Below, one piece after another: positions 1-8,995 of a stretch of 64,000 bases of DNA. Position 1 is the first letter of the stretch; the number at the start of each line of letters is the position of its first letter. The position numbers were made by a program, and so were the translations under genes. The notes below the pieces were generated by a model. The model was not told the origin of the DNA. It saw only the letters and a program-made list of their open reading frames with translations, and searched no databases. Source of the stretch: SLNP01 sp964568875 (GTDB lineage: Bacteria; Bacteroidota; Bacteroidia; Bacteroidales; VadinHA17); NCBI GenBank assembly GCA_964568875.1, contig CAZMSH010000014.1, positions 1 to 64,000 on the forward strand, in the 5' to 3' direction.

Positions 1-1
1 T

Positions 2-44
2 GAAGAGGAAGCACCGGCTCGCAAGGCTTATCGGCTTCCTCTTC
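2..44. repeat. Inverted repeat at window edge
   Basis: An 11-bp perfect inverted repeat (GAAGAGGAAGC at 2-12 and GCTTCCTCTTC at 34-44) with a 21-nt loop lies just beyond the leftward ligase gene. There is no clear T-run, so it is only a possible terminator. The minus strand here also opens a reading frame at position 49 (beginning MKKRKP) that runs off the window; it could be the first codons of a next leftward gene, but too little is visible to call it. Confidence 0.35.
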
Positions 45-75
45 TTCATCCCGGTTATTAATGATTTCTCTGTTT

Positions 76-2040
76 TTATTCATCATTATCAGGATTTTCG
101 TTGATTCTTTTTACTTCATCAAGCATCTGACGGGTGGCGGTCGATTCTATACGGATATCCATGGAAAGAATATCATCAGCAACCTCTGATGCCCGATCTT
201 TCTGTCCAGATTCAGTAAGGAGCATGAAACGCTGATATCTGGGATATAGCATACCCGGTATCATGTTTTGTGCATTTATGTATGCTACCTCTGCCTGACT
301 GACGTTGCCCAGTGCCCTGTGATTATCTCCCCGCGTGAGGCTGATTATCTGACTGCTGAAGTATTTTCCGGCATTGTCGAGTACCTCATTGCTTTTCCGG
401 TAGTCGCCGGCCTGGCTTAGTGCCTTACCATACATCTGCAGGAATAATCCATCATCATTCAAAGGGACCAGTGCCTTTTCATATTTCATCACCGAGGCAT
501 CATATGCCTTCATGGAATATAGCCTGTGAGCCTCGCGCCACTCCTTCAGAGCTGCATAATAATCCTTTCGCTGCGAATAGAAAATGAATGGAAGCAGCAG
601 CATAATTACGACTAGAGGCACAATACTAAGCCTTCGTAGGTGGCCTCTCAGCACAAGTATCTGTTGTGAATAAGCTGCCAGCAGGGCCGTAGCAGCCACT
701 ATCTGCAAAACGAACGGAGAAAGGCTGAAGGGATAGGAGAAGAGGCTGAAAGTAATATTGGCAATCAGCGCCCCTTTTAATCCTGTTATGGTTGCTCCGT
801 TCAGTTGTTCACCGAATCCTTTCTCACTATATGAGGAAGGAGGTGGATTACCGGAGCGTGTCAATCGCGGGTGTAAAATGTAATAGATGCAGAGAATGCT
901 GATAGCTAATGCAATAAGTCCTTTTTCGAGCCACAGTTCGAGGAGTTCGTTGAAAACATAGTTGGGTGACCCGGCACGATCGATCTCTGACTGTGTACCC
1001 CTTCCTGATGAAAACCATTCTGCCTGAGCCTGCATATAGTCGCGGGCGAAAGAGCCAGTTCCATGACCTGTAAGAGGTTTTTCGCCTATAAGAGTGGTAG
1101 TTACCTTCCATATAAGCAACCGCCCGTCAACAGACTCCCTCTTAAGTGAGTAAAGTGCAAAGGCAGAAGAAAGAAGAAGTATAAGCATCCCGGAAGCAAT
1201 CAGGATTATGGCGCCAGTTCCAATATTCCTTACCCTTGTAAGTATGGATTTTCTCCAGGATCTCAGTCGTTTATGGTTCATTATAACGAAAAAGGATGCA
1301 ACAGCTCCTGCTATCCACGAGGAGCGCGATGCGGCGGGTGGCAGAACCAGAACGATTGTGGCTATTGTTACTACCGACAGAGTGAGAATAATATGACGGA
1401 TATACCATTCAGGAGATAATGCAATCCGGACATTTTTCTTCAATAGTTGTACAATTCTGAACTCAGCATTAACCTCAGGCCTGTTGCCATAAAGTTCGAT
1501 AAAATAGGATAGAGAGAGAGGCATGGCGGCGACTATCCATCCTGAAAAGGGGCCCGGATTATGAAAGGGCCCGGTAATGCTGAACAGATTGTGTTTCGAT
1601 GGGATCATTCCGTAGAGTTGTTGTAATCCCATTACGGAAATAATCAGAGTAACTCCGATCCATACTGGAGGGATAATTGTAATAAATACCGGGTTTGTGG
1701 CAATGATTCTGAAGGCCAGCCAGATAACTGTCCATAGGATATAGCTGTAAACCAGGGTGGGGCTGAAGCTTTCAATACCGTTGTGGATGAAGATTTCTGT
1801 CAGGGCGCACCATACAATGAAGCTTACTACGAGGATATCTGCAGTGGTGATCCTGATTGAGTTTTTCAAAATAAGACCCATAGCGGTTATGATTGCAACA
1901 GGAATAGCGGCCTTTTCCACAGCCATCATTTTAGCTGTAATGAGTCCATCGAACAGAAGGTTTGATACAGCCAGCGGACTCAGGAACAGGAATCCTGTGG
2001 CTATTATCATCGGTATTATATATAATATCTCCTTCTTCAT
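76..2040 (-). CDS. O-antigen ligase-like membrane protein with C-terminal TPRs
   Basis: A 654-residue multispanning membrane protein. About ten hydrophobic segments fill residues 1-480, with a large loop containing the GRLLIWK and GHGTGSFARDY stretches typical of the Wzy/WaaL O-antigen ligase family. The last 150 residues lack membrane spans and hold TPR-like helices (LFLQMYGKALSQAGDYRKS, RALGNVSQAEVAYINAQ). Family members join or polymerise surface glycans at the periplasmic face of the inner membrane. It starts 4 nt after the stop of the upstream transglutaminase-like gene, so both are probably one transcript. The glycan substrate cannot be read from sequence. A Bacteroidota-type ligase/TPR fusion is the best description. 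Confidence 0.75.
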   Translation of the reverse strand: MKKEILYIIPMIIATGFLFLSPLAVSNLLFDGLITAKMMAVEKAAIPVAIITAMGLILKNSIRITTADILVVSFIVWCALTEIFIHNGIESFSPTLVYSYILWTVIWLAFRIIATNPVFITIIPPVWIGVTLIISVMGLQQLYGMIPSKHNLFSITGPFHNPGPFSGWIVAAMPLSLSYFIELYGNRPEVNAEFRIVQLLKKNVRIALSPEWYIRHIILTLSVVTIATIVLVLPPAASRSSWIAGAVASFFVIMNHKRLRSWRKSILTRVRNIGTGAIILIASGMLILLLSSAFALYSLKRESVDGRLLIWKVTTTLIGEKPLTGHGTGSFARDYMQAQAEWFSSGRGTQSEIDRAGSPNYVFNELLELWLEKGLIALAISILCIYYILHPRLTRSGNPPPSSYSEKGFGEQLNGATITGLKGALIANITFSLFSYPFSLSPFVLQIVAATALLAAYSQQILVLRGHLRRLSIVPLVVIMLLLPFIFYSQRKDYYAALKEWREAHRLYSMKAYDASVMKYEKALVPLNDDGLFLQMYGKALSQAGDYRKSNEVLDNAGKYFSSQIISLTRGDNHRALGNVSQAEVAYINAQNMIPGMLYPRYQRFMLLTESGQKDRASEVADDILSMDIRIESTATRQMLDEVKRINENPDNDE

Positions 2041-2044
2041 CCCC

Positions 2045-3652
2045 TCAGAATACTATCGTATTGTTGTCAATGGAAAAAGGTTTCGAGAATCCGCCCCAGT
2101 AGAAGAGGGCATTCCCGGGCAGCCTGTTAAAGGATATTTCATATAGTACCTGTCTGTCAGGGAGTATATCCCCGTCATTATACCACACCTTTACGCTGTC
2201 AGCCCCATAGTAGAAAGACCTGTAGCTGTCGGAACGAACCGGCTCCCAGTTCCCGTTAGCCAGATACTGTAATGTGAACCATGAATCGGTGCCGCTTCTG
2301 TTAAGTTTTATCCAGTGCTGATCGGGTGTTTTCTCGATAACCACAGACTGTGGGTTCCCGAAATCGGGGACAAGCATATTGATTCTGCCCAAAGAGTCGA
2401 ACCTGAAGGGAAGTGTATGAGGGACCATGTCATTTCCATTGAAGTTACACAACCTGTAAATGGTTTCCGGTGTAACTGAGGGTAATATTACCTTCCCTTC
2501 TTTGCCGGCAGTGGTAAAGGCAACCGGTCTCCAGTCACCGAAGTTGAATACGCATAAATAGACATATTCACCCTCAAGGTATCTTTCGAGCTGAAACTCA
2601 AGCATCTTAGCAGGTGCGTATAAATGCGTAATGTCGTAGTAATAAGGATTAATAAACTGAGAGTGTAGCCCTCTGGCTGCTGCCAGTTCCTCAGGAGGAG
2701 TGGAAAGGGCGAAAGTGAGCCTCCAAGTACGGGTCCTGTTCAGGTGCCTGTCAATGACTCCCCTGAACTTACCGTGCAGGCCAAAGAAGTATTCGGTTCC
2801 ATCTTTATCGGCGACAGAGTTGTAGAGGTGTTGAGAGCTCCGGTGACGCCATGCCAGTACCTTGTCGCATCTGGCAGGCACGCCCAGCGACCTCAGTGCC
2901 AGTTGAAAATAGAGGGCCAGATTCTCGCAGGCAGCAACTTTCACCTGTTCAAGTTCATAGGGGTCAAGGTAACCCTGATAGAAAAGAGGTATTTCTTCAG
3001 AATAGACTATTTTTTTCTCGAGATGGCGTTTTACAATGTTAACTAGGTCAATAAGTTCATTGTTCTCGGTCAAAGAGTCAGGCAGCCATCTGAACATCGC
3101 CATGAAGTGTTTTCTGTATGATGTGAGGGGTTCGGTCTGACTTCTGTAAGGCAGGACATCCTTGCAGAAATCGTCGAATGAGAGATGCTGTGCCCACGGA
3201 TAGTTCCATGCAGTGAAAGCATCGTCGATGTTTTCAATCAGGTAATCGGCTTTAATAATCTGAATGTCATAAACCGGGGTTCCTCTTACATATCTGTACC
3301 TGAGTGAGTCCATGACCCAGATGAGTCTTTTGAAATCACCCGGAGGGAATGAACTGTAGTCGAAGTCTACTTTTTTTCCGGCTTGTCCTGACAGGTATTG
3401 GGTCATTCCGTGGTGATATACCATATTATTAATAAGGAACCTTGCTGCTTCAAGTTTGAGGGAGTCGCCGTGATTCCCGGAATAGTGCCTGAGAACTTTT
3501 GCAAGTTCACTTCTGTTCCTGCCGGCCAGGGATGGTATTTCATCGTAGAACCGGCGCGAATTTAACCAGTAAAGGTTGATTGCCAGAATGGCAATTATTA
3601 CCATTGCTATTGCAATGGTGCCCCTGGATTTTTGTTTTGACTTTATTGTCAT
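2045..3652 (-). CDS. Transglutaminase-like domain protein, membrane anchored
   Basis: 535 residues with one N-terminal membrane segment (about residues 12-30), so most of the protein is probably periplasmic. The middle resembles the transglutaminase/papain-like superfamily: a Cys in CENLALYFQLALRSLGVPAR, a His in SSQHLYNSV and an Asp shortly after fit a Cys-His-Asp triad. The C-terminal 200 residues look beta-rich. Such proteins in Bacteroidota are mostly uncharacterised; crosslinking or protease activity is possible but not shown. It is first in a leftward pair with the O-antigen ligase-like gene, which hints at cell-surface work. Confidence 0.65.
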   Translation of the reverse strand: MTIKSKQKSRGTIAIAMVIIAILAINLYWLNSRRFYDEIPSLAGRNRSELAKVLRHYSGNHGDSLKLEAARFLINNMVYHHGMTQYLSGQAGKKVDFDYSSFPPGDFKRLIWVMDSLRYRYVRGTPVYDIQIIKADYLIENIDDAFTAWNYPWAQHLSFDDFCKDVLPYRSQTEPLTSYRKHFMAMFRWLPDSLTENNELIDLVNIVKRHLEKKIVYSEEIPLFYQGYLDPYELEQVKVAACENLALYFQLALRSLGVPARCDKVLAWRHRSSQHLYNSVADKDGTEYFFGLHGKFRGVIDRHLNRTRTWRLTFALSTPPEELAAARGLHSQFINPYYYDITHLYAPAKMLEFQLERYLEGEYVYLCVFNFGDWRPVAFTTAGKEGKVILPSVTPETIYRLCNFNGNDMVPHTLPFRFDSLGRINMLVPDFGNPQSVVIEKTPDQHWIKLNRSGTDSWFTLQYLANGNWEPVRSDSYRSFYYGADSVKVWYNDGDILPDRQVLYEISFNRLPGNALFYWGGFSKPFSIDNNTIVF

Positions 3653-4014
3653 TCAGACAGTAATTATATACTTGATGCCAAATATAACATGCCGTATACA
3701 ATCTGCATTTTTCCTGCCTTCTCCGGATAACCGGACCTTCCTAATGATACCTGATTCTTTTCTTCACACTCGGGCCGGACCTTATTATTTTGCCGACAGC
3801 ATCCCTAAAATCAACTATCAGTCACTGATTGCAGATCAGATAATTACAAAAATAAAAAAAAAAAAACGGGAATTGCAAAGAAATTCTTGAAATATTTAAA
3901 AATACTTTATTTAATACAGAGGCACACCCGAAATGGTAATTTACCGCTATATTTTTAACTTTTCAGAATATCTTTACTTAGATTAACAATCTCAATTTTT
4001 GTTTAAGAAAGGCT
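3653..4014. other. Divergent intergenic region before lepB
   Basis: 362 bp between the leftward transglutaminase-like gene and rightward lepB. It is AT-rich and must hold both promoters. A TATCTTTA at about 3969-3976 is a near match to the TAnnTTTG box for lepB, and CAAATATA at 3679-3686 is a matching box on the other strand, but neither has a well-spaced TTG partner. No small gene is supported. Confidence 0.4.
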
Positions 4015-4998
4015 ATGAAGAAGGTTGTAGCTGCAATATTTACAATAGGTGTAATGATTACTCTGGCAGCAGGCATGTATTGGCTTTCAGTGTCTATGTT
4101 TATCGCTATTGCGGTATTTTTGCTTCTTTCATTAAGGTGGGGTGATTATCCCTTTTTAAGGAGGATCGGATTTCTTAAGACCCCCTTGCTCTTTCTTATC
4201 GCAGTGGTTTTAGCAATAGTGGTCAGACTATTCTTCTTTGGCATTTATAATGTGGGTTCAAACTCAATGAGGGATACCCTTGTTCCCGGCGATTATGTTT
4301 GGGTAAACAAGCTAATTTACGGTCCGCTGTTGCCAACTTCGGTTTACGATATTCCATGGGTGGGGGTTGGATACTGGCTGATTAAGGGGAGACCGGCTGA
4401 TATTTACAGTATTACAAGAATCCCATCCAGGCTTAAGGGTTACAGATCATCTGCTGCAAATGATGTGGTTGTCTTTAACAAGCCTGGTACGACTGAGGCG
4501 TTTATTAAGCGATGTGTTGCCGGGCCGGGGGATACTTTGGAGATAAGGAGAGGTGATATTTTAGTGAACGGAAGAGTGGTTGTTGATGCTGTTAAAGTAA
4601 AAAGAGGCGGCCCTGAAGTACCTGCCTGGAAGGTATATCCGGGCGTTGATTCCCTAGGCTGGGATATTGATAACTGGGGGCCATATATATTGCCCTGCAA
4701 GGGAATGGAGATAGTATGGGATGAGAAATCGTTACAACTCTATGGCAAACTGGAAGCCCTCTGTGAGATCAGGAGGACTGATGTAGTGAACGGAGAACCA
4801 GTCACACAAACTGATAACCATACATTCAAACACGATTATTACTTCATGGTTGGGGATAACAGGCATGCGAGTCATGATTCAAGGTTTTTCGGTCCGGTGC
4901 CTGATTATGACATAATCGGCAAGGCAACCTTTATAATATTTTCGAAAGGAGAGGGGCTTGGTTCCGGGAGAAGGTTCCTGCGAGGCTTTAACCGGTGA
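4015..4998 (+). CDS. lepB: Signal peptidase I
   Basis: 327 residues. Removes signal peptides from exported proteins at the outer face of the inner membrane. Two hydrophobic segments precede the catalytic region (about residues 5-42 and 55-76). The nucleophile box GSNSMRDTL places Ser84; the general-base Lys165 lies in FIKRCVAGPGD; the C-terminal box GDNRHASHDSRFFGPVP is complete. Between the Lys box and the final box is an insertion common in Bacteroidota family members. It stands alone between divergent and downstream transcription units. The lipoproteins elsewhere in the window would need signal peptidase II instead. Confidence 0.95.
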   Translation: MKKVVAAIFTIGVMITLAAGMYWLSVSMFIAIAVFLLLSLRWGDYPFLRRIGFLKTPLLFLIAVVLAIVVRLFFFGIYNVGSNSMRDTLVPGDYVWVNKLIYGPLLPTSVYDIPWVGVGYWLIKGRPADIYSITRIPSRLKGYRSSAANDVVVFNKPGTTEAFIKRCVAGPGDTLEIRRGDILVNGRVVVDAVKVKRGGPEVPAWKVYPGVDSLGWDIDNWGPYILPCKGMEIVWDEKSLQLYGKLEALCEIRRTDVVNGEPVTQTDNHTFKHDYYFMVGDNRHASHDSRFFGPVPDYDIIGKATFIIFSKGEGLGSGRRFLRGFNR

Positions 4999-5045
4999 TA
5001 GAAGAATGTTCGCATGAAGAGTGAAGATATGTTTCATTCCTTGTA

Positions 5046-5075
5046 TTGATAATCAAAATAATAAATATATATTTG
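5046..5075 (+). promoter_or_regulatory. Promoter of regulator/nucleotidyltransferase pair
   Basis: TTG at 5046-5048, 19-nt spacer, TATATTTG at 5068-5075. This is a full match to the Bacteroidota housekeeping pattern TTG-N19-TAnnTTTG and lies 43 nt before the start codon at 5119. Confidence 0.7.
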
Positions 5076-5090
5076 CACAATAAAGCAAAT
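5071..5090. promoter_or_regulatory. Inverted-repeat operator overlapping the -7 box
   Basis: ATTTGC (5071-5076) and GCAAAT (5085-5090) form a perfect 6-bp inverted repeat with an 8-nt spacer. The left arm overlaps the TATATTTG promoter box, so a bound repressor would block transcription. Autoregulation by the product of the next gene is inferred. Confidence 0.5.
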
Positions 5091-5118
5091 AGATATATCA
5101 AGCATATACGCGTTTATT

Positions 5119-6141
5119 ATGAATCAAAAGATCAGAAATACAATACACTATATCCATGAAGTCATGGGAATTCAGGTTGTATTGACATATTTAGAAAAGG
5201 CATTTCTTGATAAACTCCCGTTTTATATACGTGAAAAGTATAAGCTGTACAAAACAACCCTATATAATACAGAAATCATATTGGTTGCTTTAAAAGATGA
5301 AGAATATCTGAGTATACTACAAGCCGAAAAGCACATCAGTCAGATCAGAGTTGTACTTCACTTAAAAGTTGTGCTGGTATTGGAGAATGTGCCGGCATAT
5401 AATCGTAAAAGACTGATAGGGAAAGGTATTAACTTCATTGTTCCCGGCAAACAACTTTTCTTGCCAGAACTACTTATCGATTTAAGGGAGGGTAATGCAG
5501 GCAAGAAAGCAAAGCAGAAAAGTGAGAAATTACTCCCATCTGCCCAGTCCCTTTTGATTTACTATATTATCCACCGAGATGAGAACCGGAGTCTGGAGGA
5601 GCTCACTTTTAAAGAAATAGCTAACAAGCTCGGCTATACTCCCATGACTATTACCAATATCGTGGAGAATTTGAAATATCATGAGTTGGTTGAAGCAACA
5701 GGGACTAAGGAAAAGTTTGTTCGGTTTTGCTACGACAGAAATGGTTTGTGGTCTACATCATTACAAAAAGACCTGCTTGTAAGCCCGGTATTCAAAACGG
5801 TATATTTTGATGATAAACCCGAGGGTGTAAGTTTGTTATCAGCTAATATGTCTGCGCTGTCTGAATATACCGATATGAGCCCGGGCAGACAGCAATTCTT
5901 TGCAATAGAGAAAACCGTTTATTACAGCCTAAATAAGCGCAATGCACTTTTAAATGTTAATGAACACGAAGGCAGGTATGCATTGGAAGTATGGAAGTAC
6001 AACCCACAAACACTTGTGGGGGAAATTCATGTTGATAAGCCGGCAGTGGATCCGCTATCTCTTTGTCTTAGCCTGAAAGAGGTTAAAGATGAACGAGTTG
6101 AATTGGCGTTAGAGCAGATAATAGCAAGGTATGTATGGTAA
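5119..6141 (+). CDS. Winged-helix regulator / antitoxin-like protein
   Basis: 340 residues, no signal peptide. A MarR-like winged-helix segment is visible around residues 150-210 (LLIYYIIHRDENRSLEELTFKEIANKLGYTPMTITNIVENLKYHELVEATG). The N-terminal half resembles a restriction-endonuclease-like or sensory fold but has no motif I recognise. Its stop overlaps the start of the downstream nucleotidyltransferase by 7 nt, the coupling expected of a toxin-antitoxin operon, and the promoter carries an inverted repeat on its -7 box. By analogy with AbiEi I infer an autorepressor/antitoxin role. The exact family is uncertain. Confidence 0.55.
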   Translation: MNQKIRNTIHYIHEVMGIQVVLTYLEKAFLDKLPFYIREKYKLYKTTLYNTEIILVALKDEEYLSILQAEKHISQIRVVLHLKVVLVLENVPAYNRKRLIGKGINFIVPGKQLFLPELLIDLREGNAGKKAKQKSEKLLPSAQSLLIYYIIHRDENRSLEELTFKEIANKLGYTPMTITNIVENLKYHELVEATGTKEKFVRFCYDRNGLWSTSLQKDLLVSPVFKTVYFDDKPEGVSLLSANMSALSEYTDMSPGRQQFFAIEKTVYYSLNKRNALLNVNEHEGRYALEVWKYNPQTLVGEIHVDKPAVDPLSLCLSLKEVKDERVELALEQIIARYVW

Positions 6142-6899
6142 GAGGGTTAGACATTTTCAAAAAGTACTTCGAGCAATACCCTGAAAATTACGTGATTATC
6201 GGAGGTGCTGCCTGTGATTCTTTTATTGGTGAAGCAGGGTTTGTCCCCAGAGCTACAAAAGATATTGATATTATATTGGTTGTTGAGGCATTGACCACTG
6301 ATTTTGTGAAACAGTTCTGGTTTTTTATAAATGATGGAAAATATCAGTTACGTGAGAAGAGTAATGACGAAAAGGAATACTACCGTTTCATAAAACCTGA
6401 GGATAAGAACTTCCCGTTTCAAATTGAACTTTTTTCAAGAAAGCCCGATGTTATTCTGTTGGAAGGAGACCCCTTTCTTACACCTATTCCTACAGATGAT
6501 GACCTGTCAAGTCTTTCAGCCATTTTACTGAATGAAGATTATTACAATTACATAATAGAGCACAGCACGATTGAAGGAAGCCTTCACCTTGCCAACATTG
6601 AAGCTTTAATATGTCTGAAAGCCAAGGCGTTTTTGGAAATCAAAGAACGAATAGGGAGGGGAAGTGCTGAGGATTCAAAGCATCTAAGAAAGCATAAAGC
6701 TGATGTTTTTCGTTTAACGATTATGCTCACTCCTGAATCGGATTTTCCATTGCCTGATGTAATCCGGGCAGATATTGACCAATTTGCCGGGTTGATTGCA
6801 GGTGATTTACCCGACAGAGCAATTTTTAAGGAGATGGGTTTAGGCAACATAGACCCTGAAATTGTATTGGAACAATTAAAGAAGTCGTTCAGGGTGTAA
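6135..6899 (+). CDS. Nucleotidyltransferase-like protein, AbiEii-type toxin candidate
   Basis: 254 residues, cytoplasmic. The N-terminus has the minimal nucleotidyltransferase signature: YVIIGGAACDSFIG followed by RATKDIDIIL, where the GG and D-I-D residues match the GG/DxD catalytic pattern, and a third acidic residue is offered by FQIELFS. Residues 145-190 (LICLKAKAFLEIKERIGRG, then KHLRKHKADVFRL) resemble the helical part of AbiEii-like proteins. It overlaps the upstream regulator by 7 nt. Known AbiEii toxins transfer nucleotides to RNA targets; the target here is unknown. It is only distantly similar to the second such protein at 19859. Confidence 0.6.
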   Translation: MVRGLDIFKKYFEQYPENYVIIGGAACDSFIGEAGFVPRATKDIDIILVVEALTTDFVKQFWFFINDGKYQLREKSNDEKEYYRFIKPEDKNFPFQIELFSRKPDVILLEGDPFLTPIPTDDDLSSLSAILLNEDYYNYIIEHSTIEGSLHLANIEALICLKAKAFLEIKERIGRGSAEDSKHLRKHKADVFRLTIMLTPESDFPLPDVIRADIDQFAGLIAGDLPDRAIFKEMGLGNIDPEIVLEQLKKSFRV

Positions 6900-6934
6900 G
6901 CGGGACATGAATCATGGCAAGCCAATAAAGGGCT

Positions 6935-7618
6935 CTATATCAACCCATTGTCGGCGAAGCTGTAGTAGGCTGAGCCTGCGATGATTATATGGTCGAGGAG
7001 CTGTACATCGAGCAGGGCTCCTGCTTCGCGGATCTTCTGGGTTATCTGAATGTCTGATTCGCTGGGATTGTTGTTGCCTGAAGGGTGGTTGTGGCAGACA
7101 ATCAATCCTGATGCCAGGTTCTCGACGGCTTTTTTCATGATAATGCGTACGTCGGTTACGGTGCCACTGATGCCTCCCTGGCTTATCTTCATACGATTTA
7201 TGGGCTTGTTCGACCTGTTGAGGAAGAGTATCCAGAACTCTTCATGTGTCAGGTCGGCCAGCAGTGGCTGGAAGATGTTGAAGACATCGGCGGAAGATTT
7301 TATCTGTCCGTTTTCAGGGGCTTCAGCCAGCTTGCGGCGGCGGCCGAGTTCGAGGGCAGCGGCTATGGTAACCGCCTTGGCCTCGCCAATACCCTGCAAA
7401 GCTTTCAGCTCGGGGATGCCCAGACGGCCCAGTGAGTTGAGATTGTTACCAGCGAGCGCCAGAAGCTCACGTCCCAGGTCTACGGCCGATTTGCTCTTTG
7501 TGCCTGAAGAGATCAGTATTGCCAGCAGTTCGGCATCGCTCAGGGCTGCTGCGCCCTTTTCAATGAGTTTCTCCCTCGGACGGTCAGAAGGGGCCCACTC
7601 GGTGATTTTGATTCCCAT
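6935..7618 (-). CDS. radC: RadC family JAB/MPN-domain protein
   Basis: About 227 residues. The start MGIKITEWAPSDRPREKL (7618) is preferred over an upstream ATG because it begins the conserved region. An N-terminal helix-hairpin-helix-like segment (GRLGIPELKALQGIGEAKAVTIAAALELGRR) is followed by a JAB domain whose metal-binding motif HNHPSGNNNPSESD is intact. Despite the historical name, a DNA-repair role is not established for the family; a metalloprotease or DNA-processing role during recombination has been proposed. It stands alone, transcribed leftward towards the nucleotidyltransferase module. Confidence 0.9.
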   Translation of the reverse strand: MGIKITEWAPSDRPREKLIEKGAAALSDAELLAILISSGTKSKSAVDLGRELLALAGNNLNSLGRLGIPELKALQGIGEAKAVTIAAALELGRRRKLAEAPENGQIKSSADVFNIFQPLLADLTHEEFWILFLNRSNKPINRMKISQGGISGTVTDVRIIMKKAVENLASGLIVCHNHPSGNNNPSESDIQITQKIREAGALLDVQLLDHIIIAGSAYYSFADNGLI

Positions 7619-7965
7619 GAAGCGAGATATTATTCCGGGATACAATTTAGTAAAATTCTTATGAATTCATTTTCTTTTATCATCTATTCTTCTGTTCTTT
7701 TTTCTTGACAAAAAAGAACCAAAAAGTCAAGGCTTCAGATTTTTCAGGGAATTGTTACTCCGGTCAAATATACACGTTACAACTCGCCTTCGGCTCAAAC
7801 AGTAACGCTCTATTCTGTGAAATGAGAGCCTGACTCTTTTATTTGACCTTCACAACAATTCTCAATCCTAAAAAATCTGCAGGCCGCCATGCTGTCGTAC
7901 CTATGCTCTGCGCCCTTTGCTCTGTGCCGTTTCCCCATACCTCATACCTCCTACCGCTTACCCCA
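7619..7965. other. Intergenic region with AT-rich repeat-like text
   Basis: About 350 bp between radC and the rpsT terminator. It holds a near-palindrome (CTTGACAAAAAAGAACC then AAAAAGTCAAGG around 7704-7732) of a kind scattered between Bacteroidota genes, and low-complexity pyrimidine-rich text near 7905-7965. No reading frame is convincing. Confidence 0.4.
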
Positions 7966-7999
7966 CAAAAAAAGACCGTCTCATTTCTGAAACGGTCTT
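7966..7999 (-). terminator. Intrinsic terminator of rpsT
   Basis: On the minus strand a 12-bp stem (AAGACCGTTTCA with TGAGACGGTCTT, one G-U pair) closes a GAAA tetraloop and is followed by a run of seven T. It begins 21 nt after the rpsT stop. The hairpin spans 7972-7999. Confidence 0.9.
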
Positions 8000-8020
8000 G
8001 CTGATATTATGAAGTCGTTA

Positions 8021-8275
8021 CTATTCGAGACCCTGAACGTGCTTTGTAAGCGACGATTTGAGGTTTGCGGCCTTGTTGGGGTGTATAACATTCTTTTTGG
8101 CAAGCTTGTCAAGCATCGATGCTACTTTTGGAAGCATTTCGCCTGCCTCACTCCTGGTGCTGGTACTGCGAAGCTTTTTCACTGCATTACGCATTGTTCT
8201 GGCGTGATACCTGTTCTCAAGTTTTCTGGCTTCGGTCTGCCTGATCCTTTTTACTGATGACTTGTGGTTTGCCAT
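8021..8275 (-). CDS. rpsT: 30S ribosomal protein S20
   Basis: 84 residues, rich in Lys/Arg, with the family opening MANHKSSVKRIRQTEARKLENR and the helical body expected of S20, which binds 16S rRNA in the small subunit. Length matches the family. A strong intrinsic terminator follows, and a tRNA-Glu gene lies 68 nt upstream in the same direction, so the two may share a transcript. Confidence 0.97.
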   Translation of the reverse strand: MANHKSSVKRIRQTEARKLENRYHARTMRNAVKKLRSTSTRSEAGEMLPKVASMLDKLAKKNVIHPNKAANLKSSLTKHVQGLE

Positions 8276-8343
8276 TTTTGATATATACTTTTTTAATTGT
8301 TTCGAAAAAAATAACCCAGTTTCACTGAGTTACTCCTTCCGGT

Positions 8344-8418
8344 TGGTACTCCGTAGGGGAATCGAACCCCTGTTACCAGGATGAAAACCTGGCGTCCTAA
8401 CCCCTAGACGAACGGAGC
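8344..8418 (-). tRNA. tRNA-Glu (anticodon TTC)
   Basis: The minus strand folds as a cloverleaf: acceptor GCTCCGT with ACGGAGT (first pair G-U), anticodon stem CCAGG/CCTGG closing loop TTTTCAT with anticodon TTC, and a T-arm with GGTTCGATTCC. The 3' CCA is encoded (8344-8346). The RNA body without CCA is 8347-8418. Confidence 0.97.
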
Positions 8419-8444
8419 GTCAAAGAACTTTTTAAATGCGGATG

Positions 8445-8476
8445 CAAAGGAATTACTTTTTTTTGAAACCGCAAAA
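8445..8476 (-). promoter_or_regulatory. Promoter of tRNA-Glu
   Basis: Minus-strand TTTTG at 8472-8476, 19-nt spacer, TTCCTTTG at 8445-8452 (one mismatch to TAnnTTTG). It sits 27 nt upstream of the tRNA 5' end. Confidence 0.55.
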
Positions 8477-8530
8477 TATTTTTTCAAAAATCAGAATATT
8501 TCCCGCAATCGCGCACAAGTCCATAATCTC

Positions 8531-8995
8531 TTAGAATACGTATCTTATTGAAAGACCTCCGTTGATGCCGTTCCATCCTGAATGTCCGATTATATTGAAG
8601 CTTGGAAGGAGGTCGAGCGAGAGGTTCAACGGGATTTCGTCGAAGGTGTATTCCAGTCCGATTATAAAGTCAGCACCGATGACGATACCGACGTCTACGT
8701 TGGTATAATACGGACTGTTGTCCCAGAAACCGGCATGGCCACCAAATCCCCAGAACCAGTTAAGACCGGGATATTTGCCTGTCCAGTGAACATTTTCATA
8801 GAGTCCGGTAATTACAAAACCGCCCCAGCTGCTGGCGAGTATTCCTTCGAATGCATTTTTCTGGCTTACAAAATGCTTTACGGTAAGCCCGTAGGGCAAT
8901 CCTGCCCTGAGTCCGAGTGCTGTCTTATAATCCTGTCCGTTTGCTGCAACTGCCATTCCGAGGGCAAGAATCGTGATGAATAGTGCTTTTTTCAT
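8531..8995 (-). CDS. Small outer-membrane beta-barrel-like protein
   Basis: 154 residues from the ATG at 8995, chosen because it opens a clean signal peptide (MKKALFITILALGMAVAANG, cleavage near residue 20). The mature part has alternating aromatic/glycine strands (LGLRAGLPYGLTVKHF, WFWGFGGHAGFWD, LNLSLDLLPSFNIIG) and ends in a terminal aromatic (YVF), as in small eight-stranded porin-like barrels. No specific function can be assigned. A longer upstream in-frame ATG would add a charged, non-signal extension and is rejected. Confidence 0.65.
   Translation of the reverse strand: MKKALFITILALGMAVAANGQDYKTALGLRAGLPYGLTVKHFVSQKNAFEGILASSWGGFVITGLYENVHWTGKYPGLNWFWGFGGHAGFWDNSPYYTNVDVGIVIGADFIIGLEYTFDEIPLNLSLDLLPSFNIIGHSGWNGINGGLSIRYVF

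Noticed and set aside
8582..8983. 133-residue plus-strand reading frame
   Set aside because: It lies wholly antisense to the beta-barrel protein, whose signal peptide and strands are convincing.
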